From contig CAYJPL010000022.1 in the NCBI GenBank assembly GCA_964372125.1, positions 1 through 32,846 of the forward strand: a stretch of 32,846 nt of DNA. Reading direction: 5' to 3'. Positions 24,651-32,818 of the stretch are shown piece after piece. The notes beneath the pieces were generated by a model that had not been told where the DNA came from, searched no databases, and saw only the letters and a program-made list of their open reading frames with translations. A program made the position numbers and the translations under genes. The first letter of the stretch is position 1. Every line of letters begins with the position of its first letter. The stretch comes from Tannockella sp964372125. Lineage in GTDB: Bacteria > Bacillota_I > Bacilli_A > Erysipelotrichales > Coprobacillaceae.

Positions 24651-24679
24651 ATGTTACACCATTAAAAATTCATTGTCAA
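24651..24679 (-). promoter_or_regulatory. Promoter of the trpB T-box transcript
   Basis: On the minus strand a perfect -35 TTGACA (24679-24674) is 17 bases from TAACAT (24656-24651). It lies in the 90 bases between the larC stop and the T-box stem. Confidence 0.75.
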
Positions 24680-24696
24680 CAATAAATCATAATGTT

Positions 24697-25920
24697 TTAT
24701 TTTTTGTTCACTTCTGACTTAATTGATGTATATACATCATCAAATGATAGATTTTGGCTATCGCATAATGCTTTTACGTCATCGTATTCTGGATAAACAT
24801 ATGTATTATCTTTATGGGTACATATTTTTATAGTACACATCCCATATTTTGTTTCTACCTTTTTTATCTCTCTTGCAAGAATAGATCGCGTAGCTTTATA
24901 TTTGCGAATTCCTATTGTTGATAAGTTAGAAAATATAATATCTTCTACGATTCCAATAATATTAGAATTACATATCACTGTAAGTTTTGTTGCGGGCCTA
25001 TTTTTTTTCATATAAATTGGTGTGAAGAATGCATCATTTACCCCTTTTGTAAATAGCTTATCTAGGGTATATGCAAGTGCCTCCCCACTAGAGTCATCAA
25101 TATTTGTCTCTAAAACAGTAACCTCATCATTTGTAGCATCCTCTTGAATAAGCATCGCACGTAATATATTTGCATGTTTGAAATCTTTTTTTCCACATCC
25201 AATTCCAATTTTAACTATTTTCATATTTTCAGGAAGTTCATCAATATTTTTTAATGCCGCAGCGATCGCAATACCTGTTGGGGTAACCATTTCCCCTTGC
25301 GTATTAGTTATTCTAAGTGATAAACCACTTACACTAGCGATATTTGTAACTGCTGGTACAGGTACAGGAATTGTGCCATGTTGGCATTTTACATATCCTT
25401 GTCCTTCATATATTGTTGAAACACATACATCTTCAATTTGTAGATTATCAATACAAATCGCAACAGCTACTATGTCCACGATCGAATCAACTGCTCCAAC
25501 TTCATGAAAATGTACTTCATTTTTAGGGAGTGCATGAGCCTTTGCTTCAGCATCTGCAACAAAATCAAATATATTTTTTGAAATTCTTTTTGCATTATCA
25601 CTAATCGTACTATTATCAATTATTTTTACAATATCATCTAAGTTCCTATGTTCATGACTATGATGTTCATGACTGTGATGTTCATGACTGTGATGTTCAT
25701 GACTGTGATGTGTATGGTCTCCTTCTAAAATAACATCAAAATGGCATGCATCAATTCCACATTTTTTCATTCTTGAAATTTCTATTTCATATCCTGTGAC
25801 ATTTAAACTTTCTAGACCTTGTCGTAATACTTCCACGTTGGCACCTAAGTCTAACAATGCAGAAACACTCATGTCGCCACTTATACCACTAAAGCACTCT
25901 AAATATAGTGTATTTTTCAT
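24697..25920 (-). CDS. larC: Nickel-pincer cofactor biosynthesis protein LarC
   Basis: A 407-residue cyclometallase that inserts nickel into the pincer nucleotide used by lactate racemase. LECFSGISGDM opens the protein, HFHEVGAVDSIVDIV is the conserved metal-site region, and GIGCGKKDFKHANILRAML lies mid-protein. Between about residues 70 and 92 there are four HHSHE units from a 15-base tandem repeat, a likely nickel store. Here it is one open frame; in Lactiplantibacillus plantarum the protein is made by a programmed frameshift between two frames. It starts after AGGAGA, 11 bases past larB, and ends the nickel operon. Confidence 0.95.
   Translation of the reverse strand: MKNTLYLECFSGISGDMSVSALLDLGANVEVLRQGLESLNVTGYEIEISRMKKCGIDACHFDVILEGDHTHHSHEHHSHEHHSHEHHSHEHRNLDDIVKIIDNSTISDNAKRISKNIFDFVADAEAKAHALPKNEVHFHEVGAVDSIVDIVAVAICIDNLQIEDVCVSTIYEGQGYVKCQHGTIPVPVPAVTNIASVSGLSLRITNTQGEMVTPTGIAIAAALKNIDELPENMKIVKIGIGCGKKDFKHANILRAMLIQEDATNDEVTVLETNIDDSSGEALAYTLDKLFTKGVNDAFFTPIYMKKNRPATKLTVICNSNIIGIVEDIIFSNLSTIGIRKYKATRSILAREIKKVETKYGMCTIKICTHKDNTYVYPEYDDVKALCDSQNLSFDDVYTSIKSEVNKK
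25649..25708. repeat. Four 15-base tandem repeats coding the LarC His tract
   Basis: The unit tgttcatgactgtga occurs four times without gaps; the first copy has one change (ctatga). It codes for HHSHE units on the minus strand. As the unit is a multiple of three, changes in copy number would keep the frame and alter the number of histidines. Confidence 0.95.
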
Positions 25921-25931
25921 TGTATGTTCTC

Positions 25932-26675
25932 CTATTTTACAAGTTTATTAATTTGTGCAGCAGCATAACCAGCACCAAATCCGTTATCAATATTTACTAC
26001 CGTCATTCCTTCGGCACATGAATTTAACATCGTTAGCAAAGCTGATACACCACCAAAGTTTGCACCATATCCTATTGATGTAGGCAATGCAATTACCGGT
26101 TTATCGACAAGTCCAGCGATAACACCACCTAAAGCCCCTTCCATTCCAGCAACTGCTACAATACAATTTGCTTCTAAAATGCTGTCGAGTTTAGAAAAAA
26201 GTCTATGTATTCCTGCAACACCTACATCATATACACGAAGCACATTACACCCAAAGAATTCAGCTGTTTGTGCTGCTTCTTCTGCAACCGCGATATCTGA
26301 TGTCCCACCAGTACATACTGCAACTAATCCAGTTTTTTCTACATCATTATTTTGGATTTTTAATACTTTTGATTGTTCATCAAAAAGAACTGAAGGAACC
26401 TCTTTTTTTACTTCAGTGTATTGTTCATATGTTGCTCTTGTACCTAAGACATCGATTCCTTTGTCTTGGAAATGCTTATATATCTTTACAAGGTGTTCAA
26501 TCGATTTTCCACTACAAAATATGACTTCACCAAATCCATTACGTAGTTTTCGGTGATGATCAATTTTTGCGAAATCTAAGTCTTCATATGGTAATTTTTT
26601 TAATGAATTTTTTGCATCTTCGATTGAAATATCACCATTTTTCACACTTTCTAGTAGTTTTGTAACATCCATCAT
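25932..26675 (-). CDS. larB: Nickel-pincer cofactor biosynthesis carboxylase LarB
   Basis: A 247-residue protein. LarB carboxylates the pyridinium ring of nicotinic acid adenine dinucleotide and releases AMP, the first step of pincer cofactor synthesis. The AIR carboxylase (PurE)-like C-terminal half shows VCTGGTSDIAVAEEAA, VAGMEGALGGVIAGLV and ALPTSIGYGANFGG. The N-terminus has DHHRKLRNGFGEVIFC. The ATG at 26675 overlaps the larE stop as ATGA; a second ATG at 26672 is better spaced from GGAGG and could be the real start. Confidence 0.95.
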   Translation of the reverse strand: MMDVTKLLESVKNGDISIEDAKNSLKKLPYEDLDFAKIDHHRKLRNGFGEVIFCSGKSIEHLVKIYKHFQDKGIDVLGTRATYEQYTEVKKEVPSVLFDEQSKVLKIQNNDVEKTGLVAVCTGGTSDIAVAEEAAQTAEFFGCNVLRVYDVGVAGIHRLFSKLDSILEANCIVAVAGMEGALGGVIAGLVDKPVIALPTSIGYGANFGGVSALLTMLNSCAEGMTVVNIDNGFGAGYAAAQINKLVK

Positions 26676-27481
26676 AATTCCTCCTTATGTATATGTATAT
26701 CCATACTCCCACTTCTAAAACCTTCAATATCCAATGTAATATATATAAAACCAAGTTCCTTTAGTTTAGCCATTATTACTGTTTTTTTATTAATGAATTC
26801 TATAAATTGCTTTGGTAATATTTCTATTCTTGCGATATCATTATGTACCCGGATTCTGTTTACTAAAAATCCTATACTTTTTAAAAACTCTTCTGCCACA
26901 TCTATTTTATCTAATAAATCGAAATCAATTTTAGTGTTATACGGTAATCTTGTTGCAAGACATGGGGCTGATGGCCTATTTGAAACTGCTAAGCCCAAAC
27001 TACTTGCATACTTTCTTACTTCTTTTTTCGTGATTTCAAGTTCAGCTAAGGGACTAATTATCCCGAGTTCTTTTAATGCTTTTATTCCTGGACGGTATTG
27101 ATTTAAATCATCAAAATTTGTACCATCAATAATTGTTTTACAATCTAATTTATTTGCGAATTCTTGTAAACTTTCAAACAAATACTTTTTACAACGATAA
27201 CATCGATCAACAGGATTATTACTAATATCAATACTTGTTAGTTCATCTATTTTTATTATATGATGTATCGCACCTACTTCATTTGCAATTTTTATAGCAT
27301 TATCCACATCGCACATTGGATGTAACTTTGTTTCAAATGTTACTGCATAAACTTTTCTATCTAGTTTTTTAGCTTCATCACAAGCAAGCTTTAATAATAG
27401 TGAACTGTCTACGCCTCCAGAAAATGCAATAACAACATCTTTTGATAATAATTCAATTATTCTATTTTTCAGTTTTTCCAT
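26672..27481 (-). CDS. larE: Pincer cofactor sulfur transferase LarE
   Basis: About 269 residues. The PP-loop SGGVDSS (residues 21-27) binds ATP, and DRCYRCKKYLF and RPSAPCLATRLPYN are the sulfur-handling motifs. L. plantarum LarE sacrifices a single Cys, which matches C174 here. The additional pair C94 and C97 resembles the three-Cys group of LarE proteins reported to carry a [4Fe-4S] cluster and act repeatedly. The ATG at 27481 is chosen because AGG lies just upstream; an ATG at 27499 would overlap the ATPase gene and lacks a ribosome site. It overlaps larB by 4 bases. Confidence 0.93.
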   Translation of the reverse strand: MEKLKNRIIELLSKDVVIAFSGGVDSSLLLKLACDEAKKLDRKVYAVTFETKLHPMCDVDNAIKIANEVGAIHHIIKIDELTSIDISNNPVDRCYRCKKYLFESLQEFANKLDCKTIIDGTNFDDLNQYRPGIKALKELGIISPLAELEITKKEVRKYASSLGLAVSNRPSAPCLATRLPYNTKIDFDLLDKIDVAEEFLKSIGFLVNRIRVHNDIARIEILPKQFIEFINKKTVIMAKLKELGFIYITLDIEGFRSGSMDIHIHKEEL

Positions 27482-27488
27482 ATTATAC

Positions 27489-28091
27489 CTACATTTCATT
27501 AAAATCTACAATTCTCGTGCATATCTTGCTTGCAAGATGCTTATTGTGCGTTATAACTAATAATCCTATATTTCTTCTTTTTATCTCTGCTAGTAGAAAT
27601 TCCCATATTTTAGCTTGAGTAATCGTATCAAGCATCGTCGTTATTTCATCTGCAATGATAAATTTTGTATCTGCATTTAATGCCCTTGCAATACATATTC
27701 TTTGTAATTGCCCACCTGATAATTCATGCGGGTAGCGTTCTAGATAGTCGAGTGGAATATCTAGTTTTTCTAAGATAGAATTATCAAACATAGATCCTTC
27801 TTGTAGTATTTTTTTTATCTTCCATTTAGGATTCACACTTTTTTCAGGATGTTGATGTATCAGTTGAACTGGACAAAATCCTTTTTTAGGTAATGGTTTA
27901 CCATCAAACGTAACACTTCCTGAATCTGGTTTATAATACCCAGCAAGTATTTTTGCATAAGTACTTTTACCCTGCCCACTAGGAGCAAATATTGCAACTC
28001 TTTCATTACTACTTATTGTTATATTTTTATTTTTAAAAACATTTTTTTTATCTTGATAAGCAAAGCTTATATCGTTACCACAAAGGAGCAT
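27489..28091 (-). CDS. ABC transporter ATPase, NikE/OppF-like (short)
   Basis: A 200-residue ATPase. Walker A is APSGQGKST, the signature LSGGQLQRI, and Walker B FIIADEITTMLD, with ITHNKH holding the switch His. It lacks the C-terminal oligopeptide/nickel-type extension seen in its partner. It should pair with the next ATPase to drive the permeases. It overlaps the upstream ATPase by 17 bases, and its stop lies just ahead of the larE start at 27481, which points to one transcript for uptake and cofactor synthesis. Confidence 0.92.
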   Translation of the reverse strand: MLLCGNDISFAYQDKKNVFKNKNITISSNERVAIFAPSGQGKSTYAKILAGYYKPDSGSVTFDGKPLPKKGFCPVQLIHQHPEKSVNPKWKIKKILQEGSMFDNSILEKLDIPLDYLERYPHELSGGQLQRICIARALNADTKFIIADEITTMLDTITQAKIWEFLLAEIKRRNIGLLVITHNKHLASKICTRIVDFNEM

Positions 28092-28920
28092 TATTACACC
28101 TCACATATCCATCATTAATCTCTACAAATGACAATGCCTCATTGCACTTTTCATTATATTTATGGCACATATTACTACAAAAACACTTATCCTTACTAGT
28201 TGTAAAATCGATAGCTTTAAACTCATTTTGAGGTAATGCACGAAATAATGCCTTGGTATAATGGTGTCTTATTTTACCGTTTGTAAAGTCACTTACATTT
28301 GCAATTTCTACAATAGTTCCATCGTAGAAAACAGCAATACGATCAGATAAGTCTAGTGCTAAATCAATATCATGTGTAATAAGTATTACTGATTTTCCTT
28401 TATTTGCGTAGTCTCTTAGTGCTTTTAATGATTCTAGAGCCTTTTCTATATCCATTCCTGGTGTTGGTTCATCAGCAATAATAATATCAATATTATTTTG
28501 TTCATGAACAAGTTCAAAAAATGCATTACGTATCATACCACCTGAACATTCAAAAGGATAAAGTCCCCTTGTTTTGTTTGAGAGTTTGTTGTTTGTTAGT
28601 TTAACCTGGTTTTCTACTTTAATTAAAGGGTCTAAAAAAGATGATGATTGCGGTATATAAATTGCCCTATTAATCAAGTTATCTACGCTTTTGCCATCAT
28701 AGATGATTTTTCCAGTAATCGTTGCGTTATCACCTAAAATATCAAACATAGATGTCGCAAAAACACTTTTCCCGCTCCCACTCGATCCTACAATAGTGAG
28801 TATTTCACCTCTTTTAAGATTTAAATTAACATCTTGTACTACATCTAATTTTTTTTGTTTAAAACCTTTTGTATCAATCATAAATGATATATGTAAGTTC
28901 TCTATTTCTAAAATATTCAT
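28075..28920 (-). CDS. ABC transporter ATPase, NikD/OppD-like
   Basis: A 281-residue ATPase. Walker A is GSSGSGKS, Walker B IIIADEPTPGMD and the switch ITHDID. The signature reads ECSGGMIRNAF, with Cys for Leu and without the usual Q-R pair, so this site may be the less active one of the pair. The C-terminal extension has Cys-rich CFCSNMCHKYNEKC, the cluster-like tail common in oligopeptide/nickel ATPases. It overlaps both neighbours by a few bases. Confidence 0.92.
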   Translation of the reverse strand: MNILEIENLHISFMIDTKGFKQKKLDVVQDVNLNLKRGEILTIVGSSGSGKSVFATSMFDILGDNATITGKIIYDGKSVDNLINRAIYIPQSSSFLDPLIKVENQVKLTNNKLSNKTRGLYPFECSGGMIRNAFFELVHEQNNIDIIIADEPTPGMDIEKALESLKALRDYANKGKSVILITHDIDLALDLSDRIAVFYDGTIVEIANVSDFTNGKIRHHYTKALFRALPQNEFKAIDFTTSKDKCFCSNMCHKYNEKCNEALSFVEINDGYVRCNNAPLW

Positions 28921-29735
28921 CGTACCCCCAAGTAGTCATCATTTGATAACATTCGTTTTATATTCTTACCTAAACTATCAAATAATAAAACCAGAATAAC
29001 TAAACATATTCCTGGAAATAACAACCAGTATGTTCCAGTTTGAATATAACTCATACTTTCGCTTAACATTACACCAATTGCTGGCATTTCAGGTGGTAAT
29101 CCAAACCCTAAAAAAGTAATCGATGCTTCGTGTAGTATTGCATGAGGAAATAACAAAATTATTCCGATAATAAATTGCCCTTTTACATGTGGCAATATAT
29201 GATTAAAAATAATATACCAATTTGATTTCCCAAATTGTTTGGATATCTTTATATAGTTTTCTTCTTTTAAAGACAATACTTCTGCTCGTATAATTCTTGA
29301 AAGACCAGTCCAGTGTGAAACAATTAAACCAATGGTTACTCCTTCGAGTCCTCTTCCCAAGCTAAATGAAATGATAATCAATAATATTAAGTGTGGGATA
29401 CTTAGCACAAAATCAATAATGAACCCAAGTGTCTGGTCAACCCATTTTGGTGCAATTCCTGCAACCACACCAACAAATAATGCGATAATCGCACTAAAAA
29501 AAGATGCGAATATTCCTATTGTTAAACTCGTTGATAACCCTTTTATTGTTCTTAAAAAAACATCACGTCCTAAGTGGTCAGTACCAAATAAATGCTGCCA
29601 CGAAGGGCTTTGATTTACATTATTAAAATTTGAAGTTATATAGATATCTTCTATCATAAACCCATATATTGCAACAAATACGATAATACAAGTTACTATG
29701 ATTACTTTGATTAATGATTGCTTCTTTTTATTCAT
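28917..29735 (-). CDS. ABC transporter permease, NikC/DppC-like
   Basis: A 272-residue inner-membrane protein with about six hydrophobic segments. The N-terminal segment (residues 10-27) is followed by FGTDHLGRDVFLRTIKG, the signature of the NikC/DppC group. The coupling region is LSLKEENYIKISKQFGKS, the EAA loop. It overlaps the upstream permease by 8 bases and the downstream ATPase by 4. Nickel is the suggested substrate because of the lar genes; peptides cannot be excluded. Confidence 0.93.
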   Translation of the reverse strand: MNKKKQSLIKVIIVTCIIVFVAIYGFMIEDIYITSNFNNVNQSPSWQHLFGTDHLGRDVFLRTIKGLSTSLTIGIFASFFSAIIALFVGVVAGIAPKWVDQTLGFIIDFVLSIPHLILLIIISFSLGRGLEGVTIGLIVSHWTGLSRIIRAEVLSLKEENYIKISKQFGKSNWYIIFNHILPHVKGQFIIGIILLFPHAILHEASITFLGFGLPPEMPAIGVMLSESMSYIQTGTYWLLFPGICLVILVLLFDSLGKNIKRMLSNDDYLGVR

Positions 29736-30723
29736 AATTTTTATTCCTCATATTTGTCTTTTTCAATCGGATTCTTGGGTCTAAAAATCCATACATTATA
29801 TTTGCGAGTAAATTACCTACAAACACAAACACCGCACTACAAAGTGCAACTCCAAGTAATAATGCAACATCCCCGCGTAATCCAGCTTCCACTATTGTGC
29901 TTGCAAGGCCAGGATAAGAAAAAACGGTTTCACATAGTACACTACCTGCAAATATTTCACTAAACTGTGTTGCCATTATTGTAATAATTGGTATTAATAC
30001 ATTTTTCAATCCATGCTTTTTTATTATTTGTGCCTTACTATCCCCTCTAGTTTTTGAAAGTAACACATAATCTGTTTTTAATACTTCTATTAATTTTTCT
30101 CTAGTATGTAGCGCAATATTAGAAAAAGACGAGAGTGCTAGTGTAATGATTGGAAGAATCATATGATGCAATCTGTCGATTATTGAAACTTCACTTTCTA
30201 AAACACCTATTGGAACACTAAATCCAATTGGGAACCAACCTAAAGTAATTGAAAAAACAAATAATAGTATCATTGCAAGTAGAAATGTTGGTATAGAAGT
30301 TAAAGTTAGACATATTGTTTTAATTACCTTGTCTAATAGGCGATCATTGTTTGCCCCCATAACTAAGCCTAGACTAATACCAATTACTCCAGATAAAAGT
30401 AGTGCACTTGCCATTAAAATAAGTGAGTTAAAAAAGCGATCACTAATTATATCAATAACTGGTATTCGGTATATTGAAGATATCCCAAAATCTAGTTGAA
30501 TTATATTTGTAAACCATGTAAGAAACCTTGTAAGTGGTGGCTTATCTAACTGAAAATATGTTTCTATTTGTATACGCTGTTCGCTTGAAACAACATCTCC
30601 AGAAGTTATATAACTATTAAGTGGATCAATTGGCGAAAATTCAATTAGTAAAAAACAGGCAATACTTACAAAAAGTAAAAGTAGTAATAATCTTAGTATA
30701 GAACTTATTATATATCTGGTCAT
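29728..30723 (-). CDS. ABC transporter permease, NikB/DppB-like
   Basis: A 331-residue membrane protein with about six transmembrane segments, the first at residues 8-28. TSGDVVSSEQRIQIETYFQL and the RFLTWFTNIIQLDFGIS region are typical of the NikB/DppB group, and KTRGDSKAQIIKKHGLKN is the EAA loop contacting the ATPases. It starts directly after the binding-protein stop with no spacer bases. Confidence 0.93.
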   Translation of the reverse strand: MTRYIISSILRLLLLLLFVSIACFLLIEFSPIDPLNSYITSGDVVSSEQRIQIETYFQLDKPPLTRFLTWFTNIIQLDFGISSIYRIPVIDIISDRFFNSLILMASALLLSGVIGISLGLVMGANNDRLLDKVIKTICLTLTSIPTFLLAMILLFVFSITLGWFPIGFSVPIGVLESEVSIIDRLHHMILPIITLALSSFSNIALHTREKLIEVLKTDYVLLSKTRGDSKAQIIKKHGLKNVLIPIITIMATQFSEIFAGSVLCETVFSYPGLASTIVEAGLRGDVALLLGVALCSAVFVFVGNLLANIMYGFLDPRIRLKKTNMRNKNYE

Positions 30724-32289
30724 CTATTTCCACGTCCATTCATTCAAATTGGAAAGTAGTGGCCAAGAATGCCCATGGGGATGTATTTTTTGATTTTTGA
30801 TATCAATATTTTCATTTATAAAATACAAATGATCAATATTAACTAACCATAGAAATGGTAATTCACCCTTAGTAGAAACTCCTGTTTCCCCATCCCATTG
30901 CACTAACTTAATTTCTTCTAGAAACGCATTATAATCTGTATTTTTAAGTGCAGATTCTAAGTGTTCATCAACCGTTTTGTTATCGAAATATTCAGGATTG
31001 TAAAAATCTTTTCCTTTATTGGAACTATGATACAACATGTATGTTTCCATAGGGTTTTGTGAACCAAACCCCATTAATACAGCTTGACTATGCATCTGTT
31101 TTTCAATTTCATCCCAACTTGTTCCAGATAAATCTATATCAATCCCTAACTCTTTTGCTTGATCTTTAATCGCAAAAGACAGCGTTTGTCTAGTTGTATC
31201 ACTTGCATTGTATAAAAGTGTAAAGTTTGCCTTTAGTCCATCTTTATAGCGATATCCGTCACTATGTAAAACCCAACCGTCATTTTCTAATAATTTGATA
31301 GCGTAATCTTTGTCATATTCAACAACAGATTCACTACTTGCCCATGGCATTCCATCACACTCGCTATATGCAGGAATACCATAGCCACCTAATGCATCAT
31401 CAACTAGTTTACTGCGATCAATTCCATACGATAATGCTTGTCTTATTGCGATATTTGATGTGACATCATTACCAATAGGATATCCATATTCATTTTTCAA
31501 TCCTTCATCACTAGTTGTTGGCAATGTTATTCCGCGATTATCAATTGTTTCTAATGCTGTAAGTTCCATACCTGCAATTGTATTTTGTGCAAGAATTGAA
31601 TTTGTAAGAGCAACATCAACGTCACCATTTAAAGCGGCATTATAGGCAGCATCTTCATTCATAAAGACTACCGTTACCCTTGTAAATGTTGGTTTAGTCC
31701 CGTAGTAATGCTCATTTACACCAAATATCACCTGCTCCCCTTTGTCCCATTGTAGTAATGTAAATGGTCCACTTCCAATTGGACTATTTAAATAATCATC
31801 ATCATAATCATGTTTTGCGACAATACCAGTTTGTCCTAACGTATTTAAAAAAGTAATTTGTGGATTTTTTAATGTGAATTCTACAGTATATTCATCTATT
31901 TCTTTTACATTATCAAGAATTGTTAAATCGACCACTGAGGCGCTATTTTTTATTGTTTCATATGTGAAAACCACATCAGTTGCAGTAAGTTTTGTTCCAT
32001 CAGAAAACAAAACATCATCACGTAATGTAACTATGTAAGTAAGTCCATCATCACTGATTGTATAAGAAGTTGCAAGATCATAGGTAATATTCATCTCACT
32101 ATCAAAACTAAGTAAAGTACTTTGAACAAGAGGATTACCATCTCTCCCCCATCCAAGACACGGATCAAAGCCTTCTTCAGGTTCACTAGAAAGTGCAATT
32201 ACAATTTCATTTTGGTTTTCTTTTTTAGTAGTATTGCATCCTTGTAAAAGTAACATTAATGACAACATACAAACAATTATTTTTTTCAT
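30724..32289 (-). CDS. Substrate-binding lipoprotein, NikA/OppA family (SBP_bac_5)
   Basis: About 521 residues with a lipoprotein signal: KK at the N-terminus, a hydrophobic run, and the lipobox LLQGC with Cys18 as the anchored residue. The family 5 binding fold follows; FDPCLGWGRDGNPLVQSTLL (the first 20 residues of the lobe) and GYPIGNDVTSNIAIRQALSY are recognisable. It should be tethered outside the membrane and deliver ligand, probably nickel or a nickel chelate, to the two permeases. The ATG at 32289 follows GGAGG. An operator-like palindrome lies 22-43 bases upstream. Confidence 0.9.
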   Translation of the reverse strand: MKKIIVCMLSLMLLLQGCNTTKKENQNEIVIALSSEPEEGFDPCLGWGRDGNPLVQSTLLSFDSEMNITYDLATSYTISDDGLTYIVTLRDDVLFSDGTKLTATDVVFTYETIKNSASVVDLTILDNVKEIDEYTVEFTLKNPQITFLNTLGQTGIVAKHDYDDDYLNSPIGSGPFTLLQWDKGEQVIFGVNEHYYGTKPTFTRVTVVFMNEDAAYNAALNGDVDVALTNSILAQNTIAGMELTALETIDNRGITLPTTSDEGLKNEYGYPIGNDVTSNIAIRQALSYGIDRSKLVDDALGGYGIPAYSECDGMPWASSESVVEYDKDYAIKLLENDGWVLHSDGYRYKDGLKANFTLLYNASDTTRQTLSFAIKDQAKELGIDIDLSGTSWDEIEKQMHSQAVLMGFGSQNPMETYMLYHSSNKGKDFYNPEYFDNKTVDEHLESALKNTDYNAFLEEIKLVQWDGETGVSTKGELPFLWLVNIDHLYFINENIDIKNQKIHPHGHSWPLLSNLNEWTWK

Positions 32290-32310
32290 ATATTCCTCCA
32301 TAATAAAAGA

Positions 32311-32332
32311 TTTAAACTTTAAAAAGTTTAAA
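32311..32332. promoter_or_regulatory. Operator-like palindrome before the binding-protein gene
   Basis: Arms TTTAAACTT and AAGTTTAAA flank a 4-base centre. The inner 18 bases (32313-32330) have the form TAAACTT-N4-AAGTTTA, the same as the site on the DUF3842 promoter. It lies between DUF3842 and the transporter. As RNA it could also form a weak AT hairpin. Confidence 0.6.
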
Positions 32333-32347
32333 CCTTCGTAGCTTAAA

Positions 32348-32758
32348 TTATAATTCTTTTATTTGTGATATTGCACAGTCGATATAATAGCTTATTGTTT
32401 CTTTCTTAGTAGCAATACGTATCCCGCACTTATCCATTGGAATAAGTATTTTTATTGCCTTGCTTTTACAAATAGAAATCACAATGTCTTGGGACATTTC
32501 TCCTGCTAGTCCATTAGGAATTAGTATTCCCATTGCCCCTACAATGATATCAGCTTGCTCTAGATGATGAATCATTTGTGTTTGGTCTACTGTACCTTCA
32601 CTACCACCAGCATCTAACATTCTTTTTAACGCAACAGAATTCGTTCCTGCACATATAATATGAACGTTTTGTACTTCATCCCTGATTTTTTCTACTAGCG
32701 ATTTTCCAATTGCACCACCCATGCCATCAATAACAACAATTTTTTTTGTTGATTCCAA
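32348..32758 (-). CDS. DUF3842-family protein
   Basis: A 136-residue protein of unknown function. VVIDGMGGAIGKSLVEKI is a Rossmann-like nucleotide-binding opening, HIICAGTNSVALKRML and IVGAMGILIPNGLAGEM follow, and ILIPMDKCGIRIA near the end has a conserved Lys-Cys pair. It starts at TTG (32758): no in-frame ATG lies before the conserved N-terminus, and GAGGGTAAGG is just upstream. It is the first gene of the DUF3842-transporter-lar unit, whose promoter carries the operator. A link to nickel or the pincer cofactor is inferred from position only. Confidence 0.8.
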   Translation of the reverse strand: MESTKKIVVIDGMGGAIGKSLVEKIRDEVQNVHIICAGTNSVALKRMLDAGGSEGTVDQTQMIHHLEQADIIVGAMGILIPNGLAGEMSQDIVISICKSKAIKILIPMDKCGIRIATKKETISYYIDCAISQIKEL

Positions 32759-32777
32759 AGCCTTACCCTCACTTTAA

Positions 32778-32818
32778 TAAACTTACATAAGTTTACCAAA
32801 CATTCGCTTCACTGTCAA
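32778..32818 (-). promoter_or_regulatory. Promoter and overlapping operator of the DUF3842-nickel-lar operon
   Basis: On the minus strand a perfect TTGACA (32818-32813) is 17 bases from TAAACT (32795-32790). The -10 is the left arm of the palindrome TAAACTTATGTAAGTTTA (32795-32778, read on the minus strand), so a bound repressor would cover it. Confidence 0.8.

Noticed and set aside
25178..25507. Plus-strand 109-codon open frame
   Set aside because: It is antisense to larC and matches no family I know.
25649..25708. CRISPR-like direct repeats
   Set aside because: The units are 15 bases with no spacers and lie in frame inside larC, so this is a coding tandem repeat.
26179..26556. Plus-strand open frames within larB
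   Set aside because: They are shadow frames of the well-supported larB gene.
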